From an uncultured Odoribacter sp. (GTDB lineage Bacteria; Bacteroidota; Bacteroidia; Bacteroidales; Marinifilaceae): DNA of 52,261 nucleotides. Position 1 is the first letter of the stretch, and every line of letters starts with the position of its first letter. The stretch spans positions 1 through 52,261 of the forward strand of contig CAJTSF010000014.1 of the NCBI GenBank assembly GCA_910578985.1. The letters are read 5' to 3'. The translations under genes and the position numbers were made by a program. Below, one piece after another: positions 1-8,150 of this stretch. The notes under the pieces are model-generated. The model searched no databases. It had not been told where the DNA came from and worked only from the letters and a program-made list of their open reading frames with translations.

Positions 1-35
1 CGTTCATGCTGAGCCAGGATCAAACTCTTCATAGT
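1..35 (-). rRNA. rrs: 16S rRNA gene, 5' end only
   Basis: The reverse complement of 9-28 is the universal 27F site at the start of bacterial 16S rRNA (AGAGTTTGATCCTGGCTCAG). The mature 5' end should lie near 34-36. The rest of the gene is outside the window to the left, so an rRNA operon runs off this edge on the minus strand. Confidence 0.93.
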
Positions 36-177
36 AAAAATTTCCTAATCTTTATTTTTTCCTTAGCCCGGTTATTGGACCTCTCGGAATTAATTCCTCA
101 AGGACTCGCACTTGCTGTTTGTTTCAAACCTTTCAATATCTTAAAGAACTGCGCTCTCTATGTCCCGAAAGCGGGTG

Positions 178-210
178 CAAAGATAAGGCAAATTATTCCA
201 TCCCTCCAAA
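178..210 (-). promoter_or_regulatory. rRNA operon promoter, Bacteroidota type
   Basis: Read on the minus strand, TTTG (207-210) is followed after 21 bp by TATCTTTG (178-185), an exact match to TAnnTTTG. Transcription would start near 170, giving a leader of about 135 nt before 16S. That length and the exact match fit a strong rRNA promoter. The upstream stretch to 290 is AT-rich with no other signal I can support. Confidence 0.75.
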
Positions 211-289
211 CAATTTAGCCTCTTTTTTTCAAAATAATTTTACAATATGTCACAACACCCTTATTTACACCAAGATAAATATAACATCC

Positions 290-326
290 CGACAAAACAA
301 AAAACAAGGCGCACAAAGGAGCCTTG
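290..326 (-). terminator. Rho-independent terminator after the DUF6266-like gene
   Basis: CAAGGC (305-310) pairs with GCCTTG (321-326) around a 10-nt loop. On the minus strand the stem is followed by a T-rich run (TTTTTTGTTTTG). It lies about 30 nt past the stop codon at 356 and separates that gene from the rRNA promoter. Confidence 0.7.
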
Positions 327-355
327 CCATTTCCATCACTCATTCCCCCCCCCAC

Positions 356-1045
356 TCACGCTCCCACAGCCAGATGAACGCTGTCCGACGCCATCCGCCC
401 GTTCTTCGACACCGCGAACGCATACACCCGCACCCGCTCCGCATTCCACTCCGCCGGCAGCGGGAAAGTCGAGGAGCCCAACTCCCCGCGCGTATCCAAC
501 ACCACCACCAACTGCGCCGCCATCCGCTCATGCTCGTACTCCAGCAGCTTCATCTCCAGCTCCTGCTGCAACCGCTTCTTCTCCGCCGAGGAGAGCGACA
601 GGCGTTCCACGACGCACAAACGGTCGCCCACATGTGCCCCCTCGCCACTCTCCCAATAATTCCACGTAAGCTGAATCCGATTGCCTTCCAGGATTTCCGC
701 CTCCGGATGGTTCAAGCGCGGCAACACCCCGAAACTCATCTTCAATCGCGGCGGTTCGAAAAGGGTACGGGTATTGAACACCTGCAAATTCATCTTCATA
801 AACAGATTGAATCCGTTCATCGCCAACTCACCGGCTGCCAACCGCCATACGTCTATCAAGAACGTCCCCTGCAAACGCTGGTAAAAACGCGTGGCTACCA
901 TCAAACGCAACCGGTTCGACCGCTGCATCGCCGTATTGGCATCCCGATACTTCAACGGCACCGAACGGATATACGTCCGTCCCTTCACCCGGTAAAACAC
1001 CACATTCCCCACTCGTCCCTGCATCACTTGTTCTGTCTTTGCCAT
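356..1045 (-). CDS. DUF6266-like protein of unknown function
   Basis: The 229-residue protein has no signal peptide or membrane segment. Its first 35 residues (MAKTEQVMQGRVGNVVFYR, then KGRTYIRSVP) resemble the start of the DUF6266 family of Bacteroidota, small proteins that begin with a Gly-rich segment and a (Y/M)xR(S/A)xP motif. The rest looks like a beta-rich domain with a central charged helix (about residues 150-175). The gene stands alone, with its own candidate promoter (1105-1135), a 16-bp palindrome in its leader and a terminator (290-326). A nine-C run lies just past the stop. The function is unknown; members of the family have been noted near phage-like or surface genes, but nothing here supports that. 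The family call rests on the N-terminal pattern only. Confidence 0.7.
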   Translation of the reverse strand: MAKTEQVMQGRVGNVVFYRVKGRTYIRSVPLKYRDANTAMQRSNRLRLMVATRFYQRLQGTFLIDVWRLAAGELAMNGFNLFMKMNLQVFNTRTLFEPPRLKMSFGVLPRLNHPEAEILEGNRIQLTWNYWESGEGAHVGDRLCVVERLSLSSAEKKRLQQELEMKLLEYEHERMAAQLVVVLDTRGELGSSTFPLPAEWNAERVRVYAFAVSKNGRMASDSVHLAVGA

Positions 1046-1075
1046 AACTTTTGTTTTTAAAGGTTTATACTCACA

Positions 1076-1091
1076 ATTCCGGCGCCGGAAT
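1076..1091. promoter_or_regulatory. 16-bp perfect palindrome in the leader of the DUF6266-like gene
   Basis: ATTCCGGCGCCGGAAT is a perfect palindrome without a loop. It sits between the candidate -7 element (1105-1112) and the start codon (1045), roughly at +6 to +21 of the transcript. This is a usual place for an operator bound by a dimeric repressor. The role is inferred. Confidence 0.5.
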
Positions 1092-1104
1092 CAAATCTCG
1101 ACGG

Positions 1105-1135
1105 CAAAAGTACATGCCCCGTACAAACCGGGAAA
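1105..1135 (-). promoter_or_regulatory. Candidate promoter of the DUF6266-like gene
   Basis: TACTTTTG (1105-1112) matches TAnnTTTG. The -33 position, 19 bp upstream, reads TTTC (1132-1135), one mismatch from TTTG. The predicted leader is about 50 nt. From here to 1502 I see no gene; the 62-codon open frame at 1071-1259 has no recognisable features. Confidence 0.45.
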
Positions 1136-1502
1136 TTCTAATTTCCATCTGACCGTTTTCTTTTCTATCCCGCCGATTTCCCTTTCTAACCGGAGGCACA
1201 CGACATGCACAAACTGCTTGCTGAGGGCGAACCATCAACGACCGTGATAAAGTAAACAAAGACTGGAATCAATATATTTGGGCATCATAGAGTAAGGCAT
1301 AGGCTGTACCTGCTCTCCCCTTTGCCTCCAAAGTCGCTCCCCGCACGCTTTGCACCGAAGGAACGACGAAGGAGCACCGAATTTGGTCCATGAGAACACC
1401 CTGCCAACCTTAAGATATCACACGGATTTCCCTATACTGCCAGGTGTCGTTTGGCTCCTTCCCCCCCCCCGTGCCGGCAAGGCATTCGGGAAAAGGTATC
1501 GA

Positions 1503-1904
1503 TTAACGGTTGCCGAGGATGTTCAGGCGGGAGAGCAGGTCGGGGCGGCAGGTGCGGCTCACGGGAAACTCACGCTCCCCGAGGCACACCGTGTTGCCGT
1601 AGAACATCGTGATGGCGTGCAGGTTCACCGCATAGCTCTGGTGGATACGGCAAAAGCGGTCCGAGGGAAGCTGCGAAAGCACCGAGGCGAGGCAAAGGGA
1701 CACCGTCAGGTGCTTGCCGTCACGGAAGTGGAGGTCGCAGTAACTCCCGCCGGCATGAAGCCAGAGGAGATTGTTGTAAAGGGTTTTCCGGTAATAGTCG
1801 TTATGGCGGATAAAGATGCCGCCAAGGCGGTGGATGGGAGCCGTGCTGGGAAACGAAGAGAAATCCCTCGCCGGCAAATCAGTTCTATTTTTATTCATGA
1901 TCAT
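1503..1904 (-). CDS. Stand-alone LytTR DNA-binding protein
   Basis: The 133-residue protein is almost entirely a LytTR DNA-binding domain (about residues 35-130): LLWLHAGGSYCDLHFRDG, then FCRIHQSYAVNL, then the closing strand with GEREFPVSR. There is no receiver domain, signal peptide or membrane segment in the first 35 residues. LytTR domains bind direct repeats upstream of target promoters and usually sit behind a receiver domain; single-domain forms are known in Bacteroidota and some act with membrane partners. No partner kinase or membrane protein is adjacent. Met1 (1904) and Met3 (1898) are both possible starts. A ten-C tract (1461-1470) lies downstream. It follows the terminator of the upstream tlpA-like gene, so it is probably transcribed alone. 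Confidence 0.85.
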   Translation of the reverse strand: MIMNKNRTDLPARDFSSFPSTAPIHRLGGIFIRHNDYYRKTLYNNLLWLHAGGSYCDLHFRDGKHLTVSLCLASVLSQLPSDRFCRIHQSYAVNLHAITMFYGNTVCLGEREFPVSRTCRPDLLSRLNILGNR

Positions 1905-1957
1905 TCATTTTTTTAGTTAATGAATACCTTGCCGGCGAATATTTTATTGTCCGAAGC

Positions 1958-1994
1958 ATAAAAACAGGGCTGCCTAACATCAAATAGGCAGCCC
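1958..1994 (-). terminator. Rho-independent terminator after the tlpA-like gene
   Basis: GGGCTGCCTA (1967-1976) and TAGGCAGCCC (1985-1994) form a perfect 10-bp stem with an 8-nt loop. On the minus strand it is followed by TGTTTTTA. It lies about 60 nt past the stop codon at 2056 and upstream of the LytTR gene. Confidence 0.85.
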
Positions 1995-2055
1995 GCCAGA
2001 ACCAGGCATATTACTCATATCATCTTTTTTATGCCTGCCAACTTAAAATGCGCAT

Positions 2056-3222
2056 TCATTTTTTGTCTTCATATATTTCCTGCAGAATCATATCCAGAGT
2101 AGCCCCTCTTACTTCGGATTCCACGACTCGTCCTTCCCTGTCGAGCAAGAGCGTGTAGGGGACTCCGTGGAAGCCGTAATAATGCTTGGCTCTTTTTCCC
2201 CAGCCATCCGGTATATTCCTCAATTGCAGGTAAGCGGGGTTCTCTTCCTGCAATGCCTTTTTCCATTCCGCCTCATTCTGGTCGACGGAAACGGCGATGA
2301 TGTTAAAGCGTTTCCCGTAAAGGGTGTGCACGTGTTTCAAGTGGGGGATTTCCGCCCGGCACGGTCCGCACCACGACGCCCAGCACTCCAACAGGGTGTA
2401 TCTCCCCGGCTGGACGTAATCGGAGAAACGTCCCTCTTTTCCGTTTTTGTCCACCACGGCAAAATCGATGAATTTCTCTCCCCGGGCGGTGTTGGCATAC
2501 AGAGCCGCTTTTTTCTCCAGTTCGATGTATGCCGGCGTGTTTCGCAATTCCGGGGCAATCAGGGAAAGCCATCGGCGAACCTCCTCTTTCGTGTACACAC
2601 TGGCGCTTCTTAAGATATTTTCCAGCACCTTGATGCTGACTGCCGAACGGGAATTGTCCTTCACGAAATTCTCTTCCAACTCCCGTACCTTCCTGCTGAT
2701 TTCCCGCTGTTGTTTCACGATTTCAATCCCTGCGGCGGTGTACTCGGGCGTAAATATCCCCTGGTAAGCATACCGGTCGTAGTTCATGGCGTACTCCCGA
2801 AACAATGTTGCATTCTGTTTATACAAGACTTTCAGTTCTTTATCAAGCGAGAGGAACAAGTCATGGGACGCGGAACCGATGATCCGGGCATTGTCGTACC
2901 TCAGCGAATCCCATTCGCCGGTCACCGATATGGCGGAGTTTTCCACCCAAAGATGCTGTGTCTTGTTTTTGCGCCGATCTCCGCTGTTGTCCCGGATGCT
3001 GATTTCACAATAGGCGGGTACGTCCATTTTGCCGGAAAACACAAAACGTCCTTTTTCCGTCACCGCAGAATCTATCGCCACCCGTTCCCCGGTTCCGGCA
3101 TTCAAATAAACTTTCACTCCTTCCGGCATTCCGGAGATTTCCCCTTTGATTTCATAACGAGGTGCCCGGCTGCAAGCCGTCAGCCCCATCAATGCCAGGG
3201 CTATCCATTTTATTCTCTTCAT
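2056..3222 (-). CDS. TlpA-like thiol-disulfide oxidoreductase lipoprotein (DUF4369 + redoxin)
   Basis: The 388-residue protein starts with a lipoprotein signal peptide (lipobox LTAC, Cys at about 17). A DUF4369 beta domain follows (YEIKGEISGMPEGVKVYL, about residues 24-115), then a helical linker and a C-terminal thioredoxin/AhpC-TSA fold (about 250-388) with the active site WASWCGPC near residue 283 and the cis-proline segment HGVPYTLLL. Proteins of this build face the periplasm and reduce or exchange disulfides; the ResA/TlpA branch serves cytochrome c and related maturation, but Bacteroidales carry many copies with unknown substrates. It lies 19 bp downstream of a decayed paralogue and may be read from the lysC-lysA transcript, since no promoter was found directly upstream. 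It ends at a strong terminator. Confidence 0.9.
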   Translation of the reverse strand: MKRIKWIALALMGLTACSRAPRYEIKGEISGMPEGVKVYLNAGTGERVAIDSAVTEKGRFVFSGKMDVPAYCEISIRDNSGDRRKNKTQHLWVENSAISVTGEWDSLRYDNARIIGSASHDLFLSLDKELKVLYKQNATLFREYAMNYDRYAYQGIFTPEYTAAGIEIVKQQREISRKVRELEENFVKDNSRSAVSIKVLENILRSASVYTKEEVRRWLSLIAPELRNTPAYIELEKKAALYANTARGEKFIDFAVVDKNGKEGRFSDYVQPGRYTLLECWASWCGPCRAEIPHLKHVHTLYGKRFNIIAVSVDQNEAEWKKALQEENPAYLQLRNIPDGWGKRAKHYYGFHGVPYTLLLDREGRVVESEVRGATLDMILQEIYEDKK

Positions 3223-3241
3223 AATATAACGCTATCTATTT

Positions 3242-3945
3242 TTATTTGCCATATTGTTCTTCCAGCAGCACATCCAATTTCGCGCCCCTTCCGTTTTCGG
3301 AAACAATCCGTCCTTCCCCGTCGATAACCAACGAATAGGGGATGCCCCGCAGACGGTAATAATCCCCTACATCTTTTCCCTTGTCGTCTTTCACGGCACG
3401 CAATTGCAGGTAATTCGGCTTGTCGGCATTCATCGCTTTCCTCCACTCTTTGTCGGTTCTGTCCGTAGAGACGGCAATAATGTTGAAGCGGTCACCGTAC
3501 TTCTTCCGCAGGATTTTCAGGTGGGGAACCTCCACCCGGCAATGCCCGCACCACGATGCCCACACTTCCAGGAGGTTGTATTTGCCCGGCTGCACATAAT
3601 CGGACAACATGCCCTCTTTCCCGTTCAGGTCCACAACCCGAAAATCGATGAATTTCTCTCCCTTTGCCGTCTCCTTATAAACGGCGATTTTTTCCTCCAA
3701 CGCCCGGTAAGCCTCCGTGCATTTCAATTCCGGCGCCAAGGTTCCCATCCAGCCGTCTATCTCGTCCGCCGTGAAAGAACTGGCGTATCCGAGCAGATTA
3801 TCCAGCACTTTCAACGCCACCGGCGAAGCGGAATGCGTCCCGACACCACCAACGGACGGAAAAACTCCCGGAAGACTGTCTCGTAAGCCTTCTTGTCGCC
3901 TACTGCCAATAATTTCGCCATTGTATTCCAGGAATCCTCCGTCAT
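3242..3945 (-). pseudogene. Truncated and frameshifted tlpA-like pseudogene
   Basis: This is a remnant of a paralogue of the neighbouring DUF4369/TlpA gene. The thioredoxin part is well kept (FIDFRVVDLNGKEG, VWASWCGHC, RGIPYSLVIDGEGR). The signal peptide and DUF4369 domain are missing: the similarity begins in the helical linker at an ATG (3943-3945) preceded by an in-frame TGA. The linker frame (KKAYETVFREFFRPLVVSG) and the thioredoxin frame (HSASPVALKVLDNLL) are joined only if one base is restored in the G-run at 3839-3841. The active site is CGHC, not the CGPC of the neighbour. The open frame from a TTG at 3955 has no family resemblance over its first 45 residues. I think it is not functional, although an untagged cytosolic thioredoxin fragment cannot be fully excluded. 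Confidence 0.82.
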
Positions 3946-3989
3946 GCAATTTCAATTGAAAAAATGTTTGAAAACGAGGGCTAAGATAA

Positions 3990-5126
3990 TCAAATTTTGC
4001 AAGGAAATATTCCTTCCTCCGAATAAATCGTACCGGGGAGGTCTCGAAGATTATACCGGGAGGCCATCACTTCCCCATAAGCCCCGCAGGTACGGATGGC
4101 TATCAAATCCCCGCGCCGGGTGGCAGGCAGCGCAACCTCCTTCCCGAAACAATCGGCAGATTCACAAATAGGTCCCACCACATCATACTTCAAAGCGGGT
4201 AACGTGGAAGTCAGGTTTTCTATCTTGTGGTAAGCCTGATAGAGGGCAGGGCGCAACAGGTCGTTCATGCCGGCGTCAAGAATGGCAAAACGACGCCTCT
4301 CTCCCTCCTTCACGTAAAGGACCCGGGCAATCAGCGTGCCGCATTGCGCCACCAGGGAACGCCCGAGTTCAAAATGCACCTGCTGCCCGGCGGCAGGTTC
4401 AAAGAAGCGGGAAAAAGTATCGAAATAGGCGCGGAAATCGGGAATCGGATGCTCGTCGGGATATTCGTAGTCCACTCCCAGGCCTCCCCCGAAATTGATA
4501 TGCGGAAGAACAACACCCCGCGCGTGCAGACGGGACTGAATCTCACGGGCACGCAGACACAATCCCCGGAAAACAGACATGTCGGTAATTTGGGAACCGA
4601 TATGGAAATGAATGCCGAGAAGGCGGATGCGGGGCATCTCCGACACCGCGTTTACCACACGATCCAAATCGGAGAGGTAAACCCCGAATTTATTCTCCTC
4701 GATGCCGGTGGTGATGTAATGGTGCGTATGGGCATCCACATTGGGATTGACTCGGATGGCTATGCGCGCTACCTTGCCAAGGCGGCAAGCGATGTCGTGG
4801 ATGACCTCGATTTCGGGCAGCGACTCGCAATTAAAGCAAAAAATATCGTGCCGGAGCGCAAACTCTATCTCCCGGTCGCTTTTCCCGACGCCGGCATAAA
4901 CGATGGAGGAAGGAGAAAAACCGCATTCCAAAGCACGCTCCACCTCGTTCCCGCTGACACAGTCCGCCCCCAACCCGCGCGCACTGATGCGGCGCAGCAG
5001 GACAGGGTCGGCATTCGCCTTGACGGCATAGTGAAGACAATAGCCGTATGGACGGGATGCCAGGCAGGCGGCATCGAGCGTCCGTTCCAGCAAAGTCAAA
5101 TCATAATAATAGTAAGGCGTCTGCAT
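3990..5126 (-). CDS. lysA: Diaminopimelate decarboxylase
   Basis: It removes CO2 from meso-diaminopimelate to give L-lysine, the last step of the pathway, using pyridoxal phosphate. The 378-residue protein is slightly shorter than E. coli LysA (about 420). The N-terminal alanine-racemase-like barrel carries the PLP lysine in HYAVKANAD (Lys36) and the HFHIGSQ and NFGGGLG segments. The C-terminal domain has ELGRSLVA, the GPICESADCF segment with the cysteine that reaches the other subunit's active site, and GAYGEVMASRYN. It starts 3 bp after lysC stops (5130), so the two are co-transcribed. The remnant and intact tlpA-like genes follow on the same strand. Confidence 0.96.
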   Translation of the reverse strand: MQTPYYYYDLTLLERTLDAACLASRPYGYCLHYAVKANADPVLLRRISARGLGADCVSGNEVERALECGFSPSSIVYAGVGKSDREIEFALRHDIFCFNCESLPEIEVIHDIACRLGKVARIAIRVNPNVDAHTHHYITTGIEENKFGVYLSDLDRVVNAVSEMPRIRLLGIHFHIGSQITDMSVFRGLCLRAREIQSRLHARGVVLPHINFGGGLGVDYEYPDEHPIPDFRAYFDTFSRFFEPAAGQQVHFELGRSLVAQCGTLIARVLYVKEGERRRFAILDAGMNDLLRPALYQAYHKIENLTSTLPALKYDVVGPICESADCFGKEVALPATRRGDLIAIRTCGAYGEVMASRYNLRDLPGTIYSEEGIFPCKI

Positions 5127-5129
5127 CTC

Positions 5130-6446
5130 TCATTCATTTAACAGTTTACGGCTCAAATCGACCATCGCTTTCTTCTTGTCTCCCTCTTTTACGAGAACGG
5201 AAATGTTATGTTCGCTTCCCCCGTAGGATATCATCCTCAAAGGCACCTCCGCCAAGGCGTCCATCACGCGGGCGCCGAGCCCGGTTTTCCCGGCGGAACA
5301 GTCGCCGACAATGCAGATGATGGCCATATCGCGGTCCACCTCGACAATTCCATACTGCGCCAGGTTCCGCAGGATTTGCTCCAAACGGGCGGTATTGTCA
5401 ATGGTCAGGGATACTGCCACCTCCGAGGTGGTAATCATGTCTATGGGCGTTTTCCACGCCTCGAACACCTCAAACACTTTGCGCAGGAAACCGTAGGCGA
5501 GCAACATATTGGTGGATTTGATTTTTATCGCCGTAATACCGCTCTTGGCAGCCACCGCCTTGACATTCCCCGCCGGACTGGCAGCGGTAATCAGCGTTCC
5601 TTCGTCGCCGGGGTTCAGCGTATTCTTCAAACGGACGGGGATATTCGCCCGCGCCGCCGGCTGTACGCTGGAGGGGTGGAGAATCTTGGCACCGAAATAA
5701 GCCAGTTCCGCAGCTTCCTCGAAGGAAAGGCGACGAATCGCACGAGTGCCCTCCACCACTCGCGGGTCGTTGTTGTGAAAACCGTCAATATCCGTCCAGA
5801 TTTGAATCTCTTCCGCCTCCACGGCAGCCCCCACGAGGGCAGCGGAATAGTCGCTGCCTCCTCGCCTGAGGTTGTCGATTTCGCCGTAAGCGTTACGACA
5901 AATAAACCCTTGGGTGATCACCAGCTGCCGCACCTCGGGACGGGAAAGCTCACGGGTGATATTCTGGCGGATGTAAAAATAATCCGGTTCCCCGTCCTTA
6001 TCGATGCGCATGTATTCCAACGCAGAGAGCAAGGTGTTGGGCACACCGCACTCCTCGAGGTAATAATTCATCAGCGTGGTGGAAATAATCTCCCCTTGCG
6101 CCACGACGGCTTTTTCCTGCAACGGATAGAAATCCTTGTTCACGAACGAGCGCAGATAGGTGCATATCGTCCGGATAAACTCTTTGCCCCGGAAGATATA
6201 GTCATCCGTACGGAACAGTTCCGTCACCACCATATAATAATTCACCTCCAAGTTGCGGATAATATCCGACGCCTCCTGCCGGCGGTTGCGGTAGAGGCAA
6301 CCGGCAAACTCCACCAAGGTGTCGGTGGTGCCGGACATGGCAGACAGAACGACTACCTTCGGTTCACTGCCCCCGATTAAACCCGCCACGTGGCGTATCC
6401 GCTCCGCACTGCCGACGGAAGTCCCTCCGAATTTCAATACTTTCAT
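5130..6446 (-). CDS. lysC: Aspartate kinase
   Basis: It phosphorylates L-aspartate, the first step towards lysine, threonine and methionine. The 438-residue protein has the kinase domain with MKVLKFGGTSVGS at the N-terminus, the substrate loop RGGSDYSAALVG and the WTDIDGFHNNDPRVV segment. Two C-terminal ACT domains (about 300-438) should bind the feedback amino acid. It is monofunctional: it ends without a homoserine dehydrogenase domain. Pairing with lysA suggests it serves the lysine branch and may be lysine-sensitive; this is inferred. A candidate promoter lies at 6481-6511. Confidence 0.95.
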   Translation of the reverse strand: MKVLKFGGTSVGSAERIRHVAGLIGGSEPKVVVLSAMSGTTDTLVEFAGCLYRNRRQEASDIIRNLEVNYYMVVTELFRTDDYIFRGKEFIRTICTYLRSFVNKDFYPLQEKAVVAQGEIISTTLMNYYLEECGVPNTLLSALEYMRIDKDGEPDYFYIRQNITRELSRPEVRQLVITQGFICRNAYGEIDNLRRGGSDYSAALVGAAVEAEEIQIWTDIDGFHNNDPRVVEGTRAIRRLSFEEAAELAYFGAKILHPSSVQPAARANIPVRLKNTLNPGDEGTLITAASPAGNVKAVAAKSGITAIKIKSTNMLLAYGFLRKVFEVFEAWKTPIDMITTSEVAVSLTIDNTARLEQILRNLAQYGIVEVDRDMAIICIVGDCSAGKTGLGARVMDALAEVPLRMISYGGSEHNISVLVKEGDKKKAMVDLSRKLLNE

Positions 6447-6480
6447 GCTTTTCTCCTTTCATTTTACAGTTATACCGGTG

Positions 6481-6511
6481 CAAAAATGAAACGAAAAATC
6501 GGAGGGAACAA
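6481..6511 (-). promoter_or_regulatory. Candidate promoter of lysC-lysA
   Basis: On the minus strand TTG (6509-6511) is followed after 20 bp by CATTTTTG (6481-6488), one mismatch from TAnnTTTG. The leader would be about 28 nt. No riboswitch-like structure fits in this short leader. Confidence 0.42.
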
Positions 6512-6564
6512 CTATGTGTTAAGAATTTAACAACACCGCTATTTTCTGTAGAACAAGTCATCAC

Positions 6565-6599
6565 AAAAACTCCCCGGAAGCGAAGATGCTTCCGGGGAG
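6565..6599 (-). terminator. Terminator of the first SusCD operon
   Basis: CTCCCCGGAAGC (6570-6581) and GCTTCCGGGGAG (6588-6599) form a perfect 12-bp GC-rich stem with a 6-nt loop. On the minus strand TTTTTG follows. It lies just past the stop codon of the PKD-like gene (6621). Confidence 0.9.
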
Positions 6600-6620
6600 C
6601 CCGCTCATCACAAAGCGTAA

Positions 6621-8135
6621 TCAATACCATTTCCAGCACATGGAGGCGACTTTGCACAAGCCGTCCCAACGGCTACCCTCAAGGGGTTCAATCACGATGT
6701 CATTGGGATTGTCCGCAATCTGATATTTCCGGACGGTGCCGCCTTGCGCATCGTTGTAGGTGGCGACGTAGAAATAATCTTGCCCCCGCTGTCTGTAACT
6801 GTCGTAATAGAGCATGGTTATCGCATCGGTGCCGAAACCGTCGAGCTCCTTGTGCGTGACTCCGCTGTCGAGGAACTCGCAAGCGTAGAGCTTGCTGCCG
6901 GCAGCATAGAGCATATACGGATATTTGCTGCTGAATATGAATTTATCCGCTTGCGCGATGTCCGGCAATTGGCTGATATCGTAGCGCTTCCCCTTCTTGG
7001 TGTTGGACGGGGTCATGCTGTACAGGTAGAATTTGCCGTCCGGGGATTTCATCACCGCATAGCTGGTTTGAGCGCCACCGGTCAAGAATTGGGAATTGAA
7101 AATGGCTACCATGTCGTTGCCGGTTTCCCAAGACCAAGGCTCGTTTTCGCCATCGGTCAATGCCTCGCAGTTCGCACTGGAATGAGTATACTTGGCAAAA
7201 CGCTTCCCATCCATGTCATAGACGATTTGGGAACCGGCATAGCTCCCCCAGGAAGAAAATCCGTAGATGATTTCCGGCCAGACTTTGAAAAATTCATCAG
7301 AGTACTTATCATACTTGTTTATCGGATTGCCGAAATCCCCACTAACCATGAGCGCATCGGTCACATACAAGGCATTATCCCCTATCATTTCACGATAGTA
7401 ACCAGCACTTTGAATCATGTCACTGGCAGCAAAATTTTCACTTGCCATCGGGTCGTAAATGTCATGACGAATATTGGTAGACTCATCGGAGGTCATATTT
7501 ACCTTGTCTAATTCAAAAGTACCATCATCCGTCATGAGTAAACAAACACTAGCCCAAGGACTAGTAGGAGTAATATACCTATTGGCAGACACCATTTTGC
7601 GCGGTCCGTGGAGTTCGGGCAAGCCCGAGTTTTTCAGTATGTCGCGCACCACGGTGGTGTCACCGACACTGGTGACGGATACCATGTCCAGTGAAACGAT
7701 TCCTTCCCGCTCTCCCAGCATCAGCCAGCCGTTGGTGAAGAGGGTGGTCACCTCAAGCCAGGCGTCCGTCTGCCATTCCACCCCCGTCGCCTTGTCTTTA
7801 ACGCCAAGTGTCAAAGTGTAGCTTCCTTTGGGTTGCGTGATCAAATATTCAAGATTCAGTTTGTCGGATATTTTCTCCAGTTTCCCGGCACCAATACCAT
7901 TGCCGGCCAAATACCAAGTGTATTCGTAACTCTCTTTCGCTTCCGCGTCCTGTGTGAAAGAGAGTTCGGGAATGATTCTGAGGGTATCGACCATGGTGTA
8001 TGCCGAATACTCTTCTTCCATGCCGCCGATGACTTTGATTTCGTTGATTTTCCGATAATCATAATTCCCTTCGTCCTTGAAACAGGAGGAAAGCCCGAGC
8101 AGGCAGATGCCCAATATGGTGTATTTCAGTTTCAT
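6621..8135 (-). CDS. PKD-like family lipoprotein, last gene of a SusCD operon
   Basis: The 504-residue protein has a lipoprotein signal (GLSSCF, Cys at about 18) and the start of the 'PKD-like family' of Bacteroidota SusCD loci (FKDEGNYDYRKINEIKV). The first 140 residues look like two beta-sandwich repeats; the rest looks beta-rich, perhaps a propeller-like domain (SPDGKFYLYSM, DKFIFSSKYPYMLYAAGSKLYACE). It is probably a surface lipoprotein that binds the imported ligand, in the place held by SusE/F in starch systems. It is 15 bp from the DUF4843 gene and ends at a strong terminator. No catalytic motif is visible. A segment near 7270-7560 looks more AT-rich than the rest. Confidence 0.85.
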   Translation of the reverse strand: MKLKYTILGICLLGLSSCFKDEGNYDYRKINEIKVIGGMEEEYSAYTMVDTLRIIPELSFTQDAEAKESYEYTWYLAGNGIGAGKLEKISDKLNLEYLITQPKGSYTLTLGVKDKATGVEWQTDAWLEVTTLFTNGWLMLGEREGIVSLDMVSVTSVGDTTVVRDILKNSGLPELHGPRKMVSANRYITPTSPWASVCLLMTDDGTFELDKVNMTSDESTNIRHDIYDPMASENFAASDMIQSAGYYREMIGDNALYVTDALMVSGDFGNPINKYDKYSDEFFKVWPEIIYGFSSWGSYAGSQIVYDMDGKRFAKYTHSSANCEALTDGENEPWSWETGNDMVAIFNSQFLTGGAQTSYAVMKSPDGKFYLYSMTPSNTKKGKRYDISQLPDIAQADKFIFSSKYPYMLYAAGSKLYACEFLDSGVTHKELDGFGTDAITMLYYDSYRQRGQDYFYVATYNDAQGGTVRKYQIADNPNDIVIEPLEGSRWDGLCKVASMCWKWY

Positions 8136-8150
8136 AATAAGACATATTAA

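Noticed and set aside
6..1060. Plus-strand open frames at the left edge (70, 313 and 140 codons)
   Set aside because: They cross the 16S leader, a terminator and the antisense strand of the DUF6266-like gene and have no coherent protein features.
1071..1259. A 62-codon minus-strand ORF before the DUF6266-like gene
   Set aside because: It runs through the promoter and palindrome of the next gene and has no recognisable sequence.
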